A stretch of DNA of 64,000 bases from Cardiocondyla obscurior (taxonomy: Eukaryota > Arthropoda > Insecta > Hymenoptera > Formicidae). The first letter of the stretch is position 1; each line of letters starts with the position of its first letter. Below the pieces are notes generated by a model. It did not search any database and was not told where the DNA came from. It was given only the letters and a program-made list of their open reading frames with translations. The stretch covers positions 3,294,001-3,358,000 of the forward strand of contig NC_091873.1 of assembly GCF_019399895.1 (NCBI RefSeq), read 5' to 3'. Of the stretch, positions 39,963 through 54,213 are shown piece by piece. The translations under genes and the position numbers were made by a program.

Positions 39963-40629
39963 AAATCAGCAACACACCTTTAGATCGCTCAATCGTAATT
40001 ACTCTAAAAAAATCGCGCGCTCTAATCTTCAATTTTATAGAAATAAAAAGACTAACCGTTTGCGTTGCGTGGCAGGGCGCGAGTAAATAACGCCGGGAGT
40101 GATCGAAACGCGAAAGCCGTTATTACCGTTTCGTTACAATTAGGGAGAATCCGCCGACGGTCTTTAAGGGATAAATAGGATTGGCCGGGGCCGCGGCGGG
40201 TAAAAATATCCCACAAATTCACTCAGACTTTTTCATCTCGCCGCCGGTTGGCTTTCTTGCCGCGGTAAATCGCCGGCAGCCAACCTCGCCGCAAGACCAC
40301 CGCGATTCCTCGCTCCCGGGATTTCTGTCGCTTTCTTGCCGGCCATCAGATAGATAAGCGCGCGTAGCATAACGCCAGATCGTCTCCAATTTTATGAATG
40401 CAGGAGGATCTTGATACAGTTGATTGCCTTTCAGAAACTCCCGGCATTAGTCGCGACAGACAGGGATTTATCGCGCGCGAGACAAGTCGGGTTTTAATAC
40501 CAACTCCCGAGAATTATTACGCCGACAACTTATTAGCTTACGGCACCGGTGCCACCCGCACCTGGTAACAACTTCTCGAGTACTGTTACAACGTAACGCG
40601 CACGTCTCGGTCTCGCAAATGTCCCGATT

Positions 40630-40650
40630 TCTCTCTCTCTCTCTCTCTCT
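40630..40650. repeat. (CT)10 microsatellite
   Basis: Perfect dinucleotide array in non-coding DNA. Confidence 0.95.
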
Positions 40651-41822
40651 TTTCTCCCATAATTTTTAATTCTACTTCTAATTTATTTCTTGAACGCGGG
40701 ATGTGCGTCCATGATTGCGCGACCGCCCGATATTTCCCCGCGATCGGACGCGTTATCAAGATCGCCGTTTTACCAGACAGCGCTGACACGAGAGGTAATC
40801 ATCTGGCACCGGTAAATAACATTTTCATCGAGCGGTCGGACTGACAATAATAAGGAGGTCGCGCGATTATTTTCCTGGAAGGGCCGCGCGCGTTAGACGG
40901 GGCCGCTGGTCGATTAATCATCGGTAGATTCCCATCAGCCGGGGCATATTTGCACGAACAAACGCTTCGCTGAGGAGGAGAGCTCGTCGCGCGCTCGCGA
41001 ATTTCTGTCTACGAGAGTTGAAATCGTCGTAAATCCACCGACTGCTCCCCCGGAAATCGTCCGCGTCGACGCGCGGAACGTAAACCTCCCCCGTTTAATC
41101 GCTCGCTCGGTCAAACGCTCTCGTTAATTACTTCCGATTTAATTAGCGTTTTACCCTCTTACACCGTAGGGCGGTAGTCTCCTTCGTTATAAATCATCGA
41201 ATCTGGATATTCCGACGGGCCACAACGCCGTATCATCTCCGCGCACGAGAAGCGCTCTTCGCAAACGTCGGTTTTCCCATCCGCACTTGGATTCGTATTT
41301 TGCAACGAACGATTAATATAACATCGCAAAATACACGAATATCGGACGGTGTTTGCGAAACGCAGGAGGGGCTAGGGACGTCCGGTTGTGTGCATACTTT
41401 GCTCCATTCTAAAATTTTCTCCTTCATCCCACCGATAAATTTATATCGGGATACCGTTCTCCATAGTAATTAGCCGGCGGCGAAATTGCGGGGATAAATT
41501 TTGACCGGGTGATATTCCGCGCGGGAAAATCACATATAACCGCTAAGTGAACACCGCTTTAATCGTCGAAACGGCCCCTGTGTACGGAACGGGTCGCACC
41601 AGCACCAAAATAGACGCCAAACTGTTAGAGCAAACCGTCCGGTATTAGTTTTCTACCCCCTTCCTCCCCTTCCCCTCCTTTCCCCTTCGCTTTTGGAAAC
41701 TGAAACTCCGACCGAAAGAATTGTACGATCCGATAGCCGATGTTCTCGCTAATGGAGCGTTCGCGGGAAACGAAACAAATGGAACCGTGCCCTCCTCGCG
41801 TCTCCGCAAACCAGGCCCCGCT

Positions 41823-41865
41823 TCGTTCGTTCTTTCGCTCGTTCAGTTGTTCGTTCGTTCGTTCA
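41823..41865. repeat. Imperfect (GTTC)n tract
   Basis: Tetranucleotide units of GTTC with substitutions. The minus-strand frame reads Asn-Glu-Arg repeats, an artefact of the unit. Confidence 0.7.
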
Positions 41866-44800
41866 ACCATCTCTTGGATTTGTCTTGGAAACCTTGAACG
41901 GATAGAATTCTTGAAGGGCGATTCCGCGCGAAGTTCGAAGGTATCTCTCCTTGGCGGAGAAATCGATCAGGCATCAAAGAATGATCAGAATCCCGAATAT
42001 TTCCAACTTCCGAGTCGCCGTTTCTCGTTCCCCGGCTTTCTTGTCTTTCGCGCAGACCGTAATTCGATTTCAGGATGCGCTCTGTTAATAAGTTAATTCG
42101 TCGCGTGCGAGTGCTTTTTGCTGATTCGATCCCCTCCCCCCCTCTCCTCTCACACGACCGAGTTGAAATCTCTTTGACACGAGAAAAAGCTCTAGATACG
42201 ATCGCGCGAAATTCATTTGACTCTTATATTCCGAGCCGATAGCGCGATAAAAATTACATTTGCCGCGGTAACAAATGAGGACTGCGCCGCGAGGTTTGCT
42301 TAGCCGCGACGAGGAATATGATAAGGAAGAATGCGCGCCCTAAACCACCATCGGAATAACGGCAATTAAATTTACATACACCCCGCGGAGATCGTAGCCG
42401 GGTGCCATTCGTGCGGCCGCGCTAACGTTCGCCCGACGAACAATTTTCCCCGTATCTGCTGCCATTTTTCTATTCTGTCACAACGGCACGGAAATATTCA
42501 TTTAACGCGTCATTACGATCGCTCCCTGTCGTCCGCGAGGTGTTGTGTCGTGTCGGCCATGCATCGGCGTAATTACTGTCTCGACAGCATCAAAAAAAAA
42601 AAAGAAAAAAGAAAAAAGAGAAAAAAATAATAAAAAAAAAGCGAGAGCGATATTTCAACACCCGGCGACGATGCTTCATTGCTGATCGCATTTCCGATTG
42701 CGCCGCGAGGATAATCGGCTCGCGAATCGCCGCGAATCGGTGATTTTTCTTGACCTGCGCGAGCAGCGACTTCGCGCGAAATAAGACTTGAAAAATTCCG
42801 AAATTATTTTGTGCACGTGCACATTTTATAAGCGCGAGTTTTCGTAAGGGATCGATGCGGAACGTCCATGTAAATATAAAATACGTAATGCTCTCATCCG
42901 GTAGGAACATGCGTTTCCATATTTCCTGCAGCGCGAGTCGATATACATATTCGCAAAAGGCACAAGAGGCGGATGCTCGTTAAAGCGCACGACGAACGCA
43001 CTCTCGACGATAATTGGATTCGATAAAGTCTCTTCATTACGATACACTTTTTCAGCGATTTCTACGCCTTCGCGTTCGTCTGCACGTGGATAATTCGGAA
43101 GTAATGAAAAGTGAAAGAGAAAACTTTTTTTTTTTTTTAAGTAGACAAAATTAACATCTCTCCTCTCTTGAATACGTAATGAATTCGAAAAGAGCAGATG
43201 TTTTCCCGCCTCTCCTTGTTTTTTCCATTGTCGCGTATGCAGAAAGTAATATTGTCACTTTGTTCGTGTCTTTTTTTTTAGCGGCTTCTGGCATATATAT
43301 TTTTATTTTTCAACTTTAGCATCAAGTATTTAAATCGTGGAGAAATACAAGAATAACAGCAAAGAAATGAGAAAAGTAAAAGCAAAATAATAATTCCCGC
43401 GGTTCATAAATAAAAAAAAAGAGTCAAGGAATTGCAGACAGTGTAATTTAATTTTGCGGAGTTGTTTCTTTTTTTGTTTTTAAATCGACAGAAACAAACG
43501 CGCAAATGGTTTAGTTTAGGAATCGGGGAAATTAATACGTGTCCACTCGGTTTAGATTCCGGTCTTCGCGCCGCGGTCGAATTGCTTGTTGCCGAATACG
43601 CCGCGAGGAACAATGCCCCGGCGTTTCTTGTTAGAACAACGAAGAGGCCGAGAAGATACCGACAAATATGTACCCCGGGCTAACGTGTGTGGACGAAAGG
43701 GGGTTTGTCTGGATATATATACCAGCGGTAACTCCGTTACATAAGTGATTGAGGTTAAACTCAGTGGGAAGGATTCGCAAACTTCTTACAAGCTGCAGCT
43801 GCTCGAAGCGCGGCGCTTTCCCATCGTGTCCCGTGACGTCGTCAGTTTCGTACGTACGTTTCATGACGAGTTCGACGACGTGGATCGATATCGCATTAAA
43901 GCCACGTTCGTGCGAAATTTTCGGGGAAAAAGCGCCGGTGAGTGGTATATGGAATCTTGCCGACAATCCGCGCGCCGGTTGTACGTCGAAATATCGGATG
44001 TTGCTATTTTAATGCTGAAAATGATATATCACTGGCCAAAACTCGATAGAGAATCGATTGCGCCACGTCAAATTGCATGATAGATAGCAACGTTTTTGAA
44101 ATAAAATCGGGAGTTTGTACCAATATGTTTTTACAATGTCTTTTTTTTTTTTATCACATCGTTAAACGTCGAGGGGGAGGGAGGGGATCCACGCGATTTT
44201 CAGATGGTTCTTTTTTTTTTTTTTTAGACGGGCGAGAGACCGCTTCGCGAGGTGTATTCTGCTGAATTAATTAAAATGAACAATAAGCCCGCGTTCTGTT
44301 ACCAACTTTTAAAAGTCCATTTCGCGATAATAACGGTACTTTCTTCGTTTAATTCTTGGGACCGGCAAAGAGAGAGACGTTCTTATCTTCGTTGGACGGT
44401 ATCGCGAGCGTCGCTTCGAGGGGGGAGGGAAAAACTTTATTATGCGTTTAGAATCAATTAAAAATCCTTCAGCGATTCTCTGTAATCGCGTCGTCAATGT
44501 TTTTAATAGACTTCGGGTGATACAATTATTTGACGATTTTCTACGAGCGCCGTATTATACATATACATTCGCATAACTTACTTATCTTAGCGCACGATTG
44601 ACGTTTTCTTTAATAGCACCAGTCCTTCCCGGCGTTCTATTGTTATTCTTACGACTGACTTGGAGATATATATATATATATAATTCATAGAAACACCGCT
44701 TCATCGATAGCGACGGGAAATGCAAAAGCGAGTTAGCTTAAATTAATCGAATTACGCGATCCTCTAGCGAATTCTGAGTGATCTGCATCGAACACTTTGT

Positions 44801-46604
44801 CTTGGAATAACTACCGGCGTTCGACAAGGAGTATGAAGTGGTTAAGCCAGTTAAGGGTCTACACCAAACACGAATAATCCAATTTCTGCACCGAATGCCG
44901 TGAGGTCAACAGAATTTCGGGCACGTCATTGTGCTTCCAAATTAGGACAACCACGCCTTAAAATACACAAACCGAACTTTGACGTCGTCTTCCAAATAAT
45001 ATTAAATATTCGCCCCCGTTCGTCATGATTGCGTCATCGAATGCGACGCGCGTTTCGCAATTCAAAGGCCCGTGCGAATCGGCCGTTCGATAGCGTCCAA
45101 AACCTGTCGTTCGCATCTATAACAATAGACACTTAACGTTTTGAAAGACCGTTCGCGGCGACGCTATTCAGTTCGTGCGCAGCTCTATTCGTCCGGAACT
45201 ATATTTAAGCTAAACAATAATTAACAACAAATTATTAATATATAATAATTACATGTAAATTGAGGGAGGATAGTTTGGCGTATAGGATGGGTTTCTCCAG
45301 CTACAAATAATATTTAGTTTATTTTGCCATACAAAGTAGTGTTATTTCATTACGAAACGCGGAGTAGCACAAATTGGGATTCTGCAACTACATTAGCGTG
45401 GGCCGTCTCGTGCATCTATATCATTAAGTGAAATGGAACTCGGAGCACGGCGGTATATCTCGGTGTAATTAAGCATAACGGACGTCAACTTTGGAAAATC
45501 TTGATACCCCGGCGTGCCATTAATACCGGCCGATTCGCGGCATCGCATGCTCACATGCACTTTCGTTTCCTGAAATTTCAAGAACGCACGAAACACATTG
45601 TTCCTCAAGACGTCTCTATGAAGAACGTAACCTATATTCGCCGGCATTGTCCTACCGATAAACCGTCGTCGCCTTCAGCGGGCACTAGATACCCTTCTAG
45701 AGTCCGCTTTTCCAACAGGGAGAACAAGCGTAAGGAGAAAAAAAAAAAAAAAAAAGTACGGAAGCAAACCGACTCGCACCCAGAGGAGGAAAAATAAGAG
45801 AATGACGACCGGACAGACCCCCGTATATTGGCTTCTCATCTCGCGTTTGAAAAGCTCGCTCGCGAAAATAACTTCTGCGCGAAGCGCGGATATTTTTTAA
45901 TTTTTAATTCGTCGCGTTGCTCTATTGTGCGCCAATAAACGACGATCTGAGAATGTGAGAGCTTTTGTTACTGTAGCCGCGTAGAGTTATTGGATCCTCG
46001 GGACGAATCCTTGACGCTGTACCGTAAGTCGAAAGTGGACCGCGGAGCATATATCGCTTTTAAATCCGTTAATGCGGGTTTGGAAAGGCAATTTGCATAG
46101 GTTTCATGGTTACGTATAGCGACGCAGGGGTCGGGGGCTATCATTGCAACAAGCGGAGGATTCCGGCGCTGTTAATCCTTTGGACTTTGTCCGTGACGTT
46201 TCGGCGTTAAACAGGTCGTTCTGAATTGCGCGCGCGCGCGCTCGCTTGCAAGCGCCATAGAAACTGCACTTGAATAAACTTCCAAAGCGAAATCTTCCGC
46301 CCTTTATTTTAAGAACGCGATATTGGCTTTTCGATGAAATCTTCTTTTTCCGATTTCTCCCTTCGCTCTCCCTCTTGTCGCTTTACCTTTCGGGCCCGTT
46401 TCCCTCTGTGTATACCTCCTTCGCCTTTATCTTTCCACCGCTTTCCGTCCCGCGCCGGGAATATTTATTATTTTCGCTCTGTGCCGTTGATACGCATCTT
46501 AAAGCAGGGCGGGTTTGTCATGAAAAATCGAAGCCCATTCTATCGCGACATCGATGACGGAAAGTGTTTCGTTCGACTCTCCCACTGAGCACACCTAGAA
46601 ACCA

Positions 46605-46711
46605 CTTTTGTCTCTCTTTCTTTTCTCGTTTTTCTCTTCGTCTCTCTTTGTCGCTTTCTCTTTTTTTTTCTTTTCTTTCTATCTCTCTCTCTCTCTCTCT
46701 GTTTTTTTTTT
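46605..46711. repeat. Long polypyrimidine tract with (CT)9 and T runs
   Basis: About 100 bases are almost entirely C/T on the plus strand, including a perfect CT array at 46682-46700 followed by T9. Confidence 0.9.
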
Positions 46712-49091
46712 CACCGCTCCTGGCTCGGTGACGTTAAATCACACGAGAGGCAATAAATCCTACGCGCTTCCTGGACAGCTGATTCGGCACAAAATATCAG
46801 CCAAGTACGAGCGAACAACGGCCCCTCGCATTTATTTGTGAAATCGGGAGTTAGCCGACTATTTACACATTGTTATACGTTTATATAAGCCGTGTATCGC
46901 GCACCAATATTTGCGCTTGCAAATAATTCGCAAATTATGCGCCGAGCATAGATAGATAAATAATTAATAGATAACCGTAATTCCCAGGTAAATTATTGAG
47001 GCGGATACGTAAAATTTGATGCGAACGCACACGACGCGAGGTGCTGCCTTCATTAATTTAAAATAAGAGGATTTAAAGAATCATCGACGAGATGTTCGAA
47101 CAAAGAAAGCAATAATTGTTGATGAGAAAAATAGCGATAGAATTGACAACTACCAGGGTGAAAGAGAGACATTGTGGAGGCCGGGAGGGGAGGGGGGAGG
47201 AAGGGGTAGGAAGGTGGTATAGATAGGCGGCGAAGCAAAAGCGGAGATAGTTACCAATATCGGTCGGGATCCCTCATTTGATTCCCGCCCTACTGAAAAA
47301 ATTGCATTTGTCGCCGGCAGCCTTTGGGCGCGGAATAAGATACGGTTCCAGCAAAAGAGCGCCTGGGGGCTTCTTCCGCCGGATCAGATATTATGTTAAA
47401 CGTTTTTAGTTATTCACTCGACGCTCACTCCTTCGGCGGCAGCCTCCCTTCCTCTCTTCCTCCTCCTTTGGTAATCGAGATCGAATCGGAGGCGCGCTAT
47501 ATCTCGCTTTCCTCCCGTCGACGGATTGGCTTTCGGAAAAGAACGCGGGTAGATTATCGGGGGCGCGCAACTAGAGACACCTGTGCGAAAGGGAGCTGAT
47601 AAAGACGTAGTAAAAAAAGGAAAGAAAAAAAAAAAAGAAAAAAAATGAATCGAGGGATAATAATTTCGAGGTCGCATTGTATACACCGGCCGCGTTTAAA
47701 GCAGCGCATCAATGGTAGAAGCTTATGGGAGCATTTATCTTTCACACGTAGCGCACCGATTAAAGGATATCGAGGAAATGTAATCGCGAGAGAAGTTAAG
47801 AAGGGCTCTGCTGAGATAAAGGCCGAGAGCGAAAATAAGACGCGGCGGGCTATACGTTTTAAAAGTCCAGCTCTCCGACTTAGGGCCGAAATTATCTCAC
47901 TTCAATTCGCTTTATTTTCTCGGGGAAAAATTTCAAATAGAATCCGTCCGAAAGCGTTTGTTTTATTTTAGCGCCGGGGTCCTTAGATATGCGCGCGTAT
48001 ATCGGTGTCGGCCGGTAAAAGGCTGTGAAAGACGTGGCACGGCATCATGAAACCGGAGGAGATGCCTTCCTAGCCGGCTATTTCCGCGTCAGGCCTTCGT
48101 GGCAGCGCAATGTCCATTTTAATAACGCGTCACGGAACGAGCGACGATGACATTCTACTCGGTTCTGCGCCTGCGGGAGGACATTGCTCCAATTCGGCAG
48201 GGCACTGCTTGGTCGAGATATTTCAGGCATAAGGACGTTTTGACCGTAGAGAAAGCTTTCGAGCCTCGGTTTTCAGCTTAAATGGACGGAAAAGCGAAGG
48301 CCAGAAACGTCGCAAAGGCAAAGAGAAGGCTGGCAAGTAAGGGTGGGTAAGGGAGTAAGAGATAAAAAAAGGAAAGACTTCAACAGGGAAAATTAAGGTA
48401 ACACGAGATAGAGAGAAAAGGGCGAAGGGAGGGAGAAGGGAGGAACGGAAGTTACAAAGGAGCATAACCAGTAGAAGAGCACAGAGTATGCAAAGTTTGG
48501 AACTTAATTCATTTCTCAGGCATCTCACGCGAAGAGCTTCGAACGTGCCCGACGACTCATACTCGCAGTAGCGGCTTTCTAACATCCACGCAGCCGCAAA
48601 TTATTAACCATTTTCGTCGCGCTTGCTAAAGGCCTTAACAAACAAGTCCATTTGTTAAACTATGATCCGTTTATTATTTCCAATTTTGCACAATTAGAAC
48701 CATGAATACATAAAAAATTAATCCTAAAGTATATATACGTCATTAATGAATAACCAAAAATGAGTTTTATAATTTTTATATTATTTTCTAAATTTAAATT
48801 GCGCTTTTGATTGCAGCGTACAATTTTAGAAATTTATTTATATAATTAATATATATATATATAAATATATACATATATGATAAAATTTAATTAACGTAAT
48901 TACAAATTGTACAATTTTATCCTCTCTAATTTAAATTAATTAAATTTACTCGCGACAAGAATTGGTTCGCAGGTTTATTTGCACTCCGCCTGCATTTCTT
49001 TTTTTTTTCCTCAACGCGACAAATTTTCCTGTAAAATTAATCGTAGAAGTTAGAAGAAATAATTTAAGAATATCCAATTCGAGATAATCCT

Positions 49092-49313
49092 ATGAGTTTT
49101 GTAGCGAGTATGCGTTATTTGTATAAACGTACGAGAAAGCACGGTGACATTTTTGACGATGGACACGACAGAATCCAGGCGCAGTGTCGGAATGTTAAAA
49201 AATTGAAACGTCAATTACATACAGATAGGGATTATCGAAATTCCATTCGTTGGAATTATCGGCGGTGCGGCCACTTGGCCAAAAATATCGATTTATCCGG
49301 AAACTCATATTGA
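49092..49313 (+). pseudogene. Possible decayed gag-type CCHC zinc knuckle
   Basis: This 73-codon frame ends in RWNYRRCGHLAKNI (49248-49289). The spacing and the GHLAKN core match a retrotransposon nucleocapsid knuckle (C-x2-C-x4-H-x4-C). The His is kept, but the three expected Cys positions hold Arg, Tyr and Ile, so zinc binding would be lost. The upstream residues are basic (RNVKKLKRQ), as in gag proteins. No protease, integrase or reverse transcriptase is seen nearby and AT-rich DNA surrounds it. The resemblance is short and could be chance. Confidence 0.17.
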
Positions 49314-50836
49314 ATGCAAATAAGCTACGGATGTAGTTGTTTATTCGGCACTAGAGAGCCCGCTCATTCGGCCTTATCCAAGTATCGGCGACCTGTGAAT
49401 TCATTCCGGTATCGTGGCTTGTTTGCTCAAATGCCCGTCGTAGAGTATGATTAGGCGGCATGAAATCGCTTCGCACAATTACATGAGAGAATAACGTACT
49501 GCAAGGTGTGATCATTCACTTTACAGAATCACACATTAAGAGAAAAATATAGACACTTTTAGCCTCAACTATAGTCTTATAATATTTCTGATTGCAAATA
49601 TAATTGTATTATTTTTAAAATTCTTTTTTGTTATCTTTTTTTTTAATTAAAAGCCATTTTTATATTTTTTTAAATTACAATTTATTCATTAGAATAAAAT
49701 AATAATTTTATTTCCTATAAAATAATTTTTTTAATTTTCTTATGTAGGTATCTGCTAATGGACCAATTAATATTTTATGCTTTTACTCGACTATATTTGT
49801 GGTTAGAAGTGTCATATTTTAGTTGAAGTCGAAAGTAACTATTTTTATCTCTCACTGCAGCAGCAATAGGTTACCCAAAGTCGTGGTCATATTTTCTTCA
49901 TAACTTCTGAATCGTATGAGTTTAAAATACTTGGACGCGTTGTAAATAAATTTTACATTTATTTATTTTTTTTTTTTTAACTCACCGCTGTTAGTGCTCG
50001 CCTTATTTTTGATGCAACATTGTGAGCGAATCTAATATCGAATGCGCACCGTGTAACGATACACAACTAATGATATCATAAATATGCGCCGCGTCACGTC
50101 GTCTACAATTGCAATGCGTTTAAATGCAGTGATTACAATATTCGAACGATGCCGTCAGTAGATTAGGATCGCATCGGTCAGTCAAAATAGGTCTCCCGTG
50201 AAAACGCAATATATACGGGAAATCGATATTGTTTATACCGCGTGCATACATTAAACATGACAAAAGTTATACAGATTCACACCTGTACGAGGATACGTCG
50301 AGCACATTAAAAGCGCCTCGCGCGAGTCTTTTCCGAATAAGAGAGAAAGGAGAAAGGCCGCGATTTCCAATATAATAACAATTATTATATCGTTCGTCAG
50401 TACTCACTATATACCGAATGAAGCAATATCGCGTTTTCCACTCTCGCGATTTCTGCACGATACTCGTAACTAGATCCAAAAAAAAAAAAAAAAAAAAAAA
50501 AGTGGGAGCGAGATAAATCGGATACAGCAAGCAAACAGATTACTCGCGTGGTTCGGAGAGAAGTGGAAAAGATCTCGGACTGAAATATTCCGGGCGCTGG
50601 GCGCGAGTTTCCGAGTATATACATTTTCGGGGTAAGTTAAGCGGTGCCGCTACACGTGGGATCCAAGAATATCACCATATAGATAATGCCTCCTCACGTA
50701 TCGCGTTTGTGATCTATATTTGATGACTCGATTTAGATATTCGAGTAACCGCCCGCGCTCTCAAAGGCCCCGGGCGCCACCATCCTGTTCTATTCTACTT
50801 GGATCGCTAAGTAGTCCGATTCCCCTTTGCCTGTAT
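49314..50836. other. AT-rich to mixed unassigned region
   Basis: AT-rich at 49500-49990 with T runs, then mixed sequence with the A24 run at 50478. GTAAGT occurs on plus near 50630 and GTGAGT on minus near 49985, without an open exon beside either. Confidence 0.45.
50478..50501. repeat. Poly-A run (24 nt)
   Basis: Uninterrupted homopolymer in non-coding DNA. No retroposon body was recognised upstream of it. Confidence 0.9.
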
Positions 50837-50935
50837 ACAGGATGTCCCGCAATAGGATATCTATAGCTCAGAAATGCGTTCTTGGAAACGTTTCCAACGG
50901 AGAGCTGGTGCTGATAAACGTGCGCCCTTAGTCGA
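50837..50935 (+). repeat. Possible fragment of a dispersed insect repeat
   Basis: The segment opens with ACAGGATGTCCCGCAATA. I recall a family of dispersed insect repeats that start with ACAGGGTGTCCC followed by a TATCTC-AAACG-like body. The sequence after it (CTATAGCTCAGAAATGCG, then a GGAAACGTTTCC palindrome) fits that style. I saw no second copy in this window and the right boundary is arbitrary. Confidence 0.25.
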
Positions 50936-51645
50936 AGCCTCTCTGTATTATCGCCCGACGTTTGCCGTTATCGTTAAATATTACGCCTCGACTACTCTTT
51001 CACCCTCGTCATGTCAGTCCATTATTACACATTACTGTCGTGTTTGATGGCGGAGATAATGCGGGGAAAAAGGATAAACTCCCCATCCCGCGGATATAAA
51101 GCACTCGAGAAAACGCGGGAAAGCCGATGATGAGTCGCGTTTCTCGTATTATCGCGCGACAGCGATAATTAATTCTCCCAAGTTTATCGAGCGCGCGCCT
51201 CTTGTTATCGGGAATGATTAACGTAATACGTGTCTCAGGACTAAGCCGTAATCGGTCGAAATCCTCTTCTTATCAACGCCATCGACGCTATAATTTTCGT
51301 TTAAGGGCGTTCCCGCCGGCTCGGTTCTACGGGCGGGCGTCGCGGATTACTTATTAGAGGATACTTACTGCGGCGACTGCGGCTTACGGTAAACTCTAAT
51401 TACGGGGCAATTTCTTCGGCGACGTGAACGGTAAACGTTTGACGTTTTCGCGCTTCCGCCGCGGAAAAAGAAGTTACGCTCAAAGCCGTTTTAATTTTCA
51501 TTCGGTCGACTCCGCACGCGAGCTCTCCGAGATTGCGCTCAAAAAAAATCTATGTGATCCATCCGCTTCTACGGATAACGTTACGCTGCGGTTGGTTTTC
51601 TATCCTCACTCGGTCGCTTGTGTAGTTTTATAAACTAAACGTTAC

Positions 51646-51665
51646 TTTTTTTTTTTTTTTTTTTT
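51646..51665. repeat. Poly-T run (20 nt)
   Basis: Homopolymer followed by further C/T-rich sequence to about 51687. Confidence 0.9.
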
Positions 51666-54189
51666 CTTCTTTTTTTCCCCTCCTTTAGTTCTGTGCTGGG
51701 CAGGTGCTTTTGAATACCGCACGATACTCGAAACATTTAACTGACAATTAGAAGCTCGTTTCGCGTTATCAATCCCGCAGTCACGTGTGTTTTGTGCCTC
51801 CGTCTCTTTGATCGCGCTCCGTTCTCGTTACCTGTCATCATCGTTTCCAGCGAATAATTTTACATCGAGACCACCGCGCTCCCCCGGAATCCGAAGATGT
51901 TAATTATACTTTTAATTGACTAACTTGCGCGAAACATAGAAATAACGTTCAGCGACATTGTTCTAAATTAAAAAAAGCGTGTTACACGACGGAACAGTTT
52001 AGGAAAGATGAATTTGAGAGACGCGAGAATGCATTTCGAACGTTCTTTAATTCACTGAAAATGAAAATAAGTGATGTTGACAGATTCCTTACCTTACTCC
52101 TTACTTTTAATTCATAATGCGAATGTGATCCAATCGCGGGACATCCGTATTTTTAATCTACACAAAATCGAAAGGCGCCGGACAAATTTATATTTTGCAA
52201 ATTATAGATACGCGTATTTTTGCAGGATTGTATTCAATATATGCAGATACGCGTAGCACAAAGCCGGTGAAAAGCGACTTGGCGGAGAATAGAATTTTCT
52301 TGCCTGGTTGAGAAAAGACGACGACCGCCGGCGATATTATTCGAAAATATTCCGCGAGATCAAAGCCGCGATGAAAGGCGTTTCTGTTGCTCGAACGGCT
52401 TCGTTAACAAGATAGGGAAGGGTAGTCGGACGCGACAGACAGAAAATATATTGGTATATACATCGGTATATTTCCGCATGAGACGACGCCGAGCGCGCCC
52501 GTTCTTCCCTTCTTTCATACGTGCGCGCACATTCCCGTCGCGACAGTGAAGATGACTAACGACGCGATTAAAAATATTAGCGACTTTACATGAGAAGCCC
52601 TTCTTCTCGTCAATCGTCGTCGACCCTCGTTTCCCTCGATGTTGCGCGATATGTGGCTCGAAAATACCGATATTAATCATCGAAAAGTGACTCGGCCACA
52701 GGTACGACGTTCCCGCGAGATATCATTCTTCTCCCGACAGGACGACTTGGCTTCACTAATTCCCGAGGAAAACCATTATCGGCTCGAGATCTCGCGTGCC
52801 CGATTCGTTTCTCGGTTACCGACTCGCAAATCCGTTTGATTCGAATGTAAAGCTCTCGTGCGCGATCGAAGGAGTAATGTCTCTCGGTTAGGACCGTCTT
52901 CGCGAGACGGAATATGAATGAGCCCCTCGCTACAAGGCCCGTGCCAAACGAACCGGCCGCCTTTGCATGTAATCGCGATCAATGCCGCTATAAAGTCAAT
53001 ATCGCTCCGTGGTTACGAGATAAAGCGTTGCGTATACGAGTAATTTCGCGATTTTACGTCAAATGTTAAAAACGGGTCGTGGGATCGTCAATGTGAATTA
53101 CAGGCCCGCCTTTCCCAGCAATAAATATTTTTAACGAGAAATAAATGGAGACATTTTATTCGGCCGAATCGAACGGGCCGAGCTACGAACCGGAATTGCA
53201 AAGTTTGAAATAACAAGCAAAAGGGGGAAAACAAAATGCCCCCGGTCAGCAAAAACGTTACAATATGAGCCCCGGCAATCGCGCGATTCTGTGCGGCCGC
53301 GTTCTCGCTCGCGATGCAACACCGTTCGCGTTACGAGCCGCGGTTTTATCATTGCACCCCTGGTTTCAGGGGTAATGAACTGTTAATGAGAAATGCCTCG
53401 CGTTCTCGGGATTTTTTCCGGCATTCATTTTCGCATTCTGGTGTCCTCTGCGCCTTGCGTCGAGAGCGGCCATTCGGCAATGAGCTTTATACTGTAAATT
53501 AACGGCGCCGCGGTGTTATGACATTCGCTTCCAATTCGGTTGGACGCAATTAATCGATCAATAACGCAAAATGCATGTGCGCCCGCCGTCCCTGCGGAAT
53601 TCAATTTACGCAGCGTTCCGAAATGCGGTGGCCCAGTTTTTTTTGTTTTTTTTTTTTCTTTTTTACCCTCAAGCTTAGACTCGTTCGTTGAAAAATATCC
53701 AAAAAATCGAAAGAAGGGGGATGGGTGCGTTTTCTGTTTTCCATCGTTCTTCTCTCCGCGATATTTGCACTCTCGAGGATTTGCAAGTTTCCTACGTGCC
53801 GTTATGCGATTTATCTCCATCAGATAGGCTACACGCGCGATATCAAAGGGAACGTTTCCTAAGCATGCCGCGGTAGGATCAAATATCGACGAGACCGAGC
53901 CTCGATACGAGCCCCAAGCCAGTCATTCGAAAGTAACTTAAGATCTTGACGCGATCTCCGCTGCGCCTTCGGCGGCGGCTCTCCCCTGGGCCGAGGTGCG
54001 CACAGGCAGCTCGCATTCGGTTTTGAACTTTCCATCTGAAAAACCGGATATAGCGGCGATCGCTTTTTCCCCCCCCCGTTCACCGCGTACCGGCCCGATC
54101 CCTCGGACTTTCCTTTGACACCTCCTCGTTTTTTGTCCAGCAGAAATTCTCCTTCTGTGATCTAATCTCGGCACGGCGACTTTTCCGCT

Positions 54190-54213
54190 TCTCTCTCTCT
54201 CTCTCTCTCTCTC
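54190..54213. repeat. (CT)12 microsatellite
   Basis: Perfect dinucleotide array in non-coding DNA. Confidence 0.95.

Larger units (their letters stand above)
39963..49091. other. Unassigned region
   Basis: Mostly CpG-rich DNA with microsatellites, AT-rich at 43090-43460 and 48600-49080. No exon was recognised on either strand. If the donor at 39957 is used, this would be intron of a plus-strand transcript. Confidence 0.45.

Noticed and set aside
43745..44080. 111-codon plus-strand frame
   Set aside because: It starts at GTG, two other frames are open over the same bases, and no family is recognisable.
48223..48585. Minus-strand frame with a signal-peptide-like LCILCALLLVMLLC segment
   Set aside because: No suitable in-frame ATG stands just before the hydrophobic core, no phase-1 donor follows it, and the rest is C/T-repeat translation.
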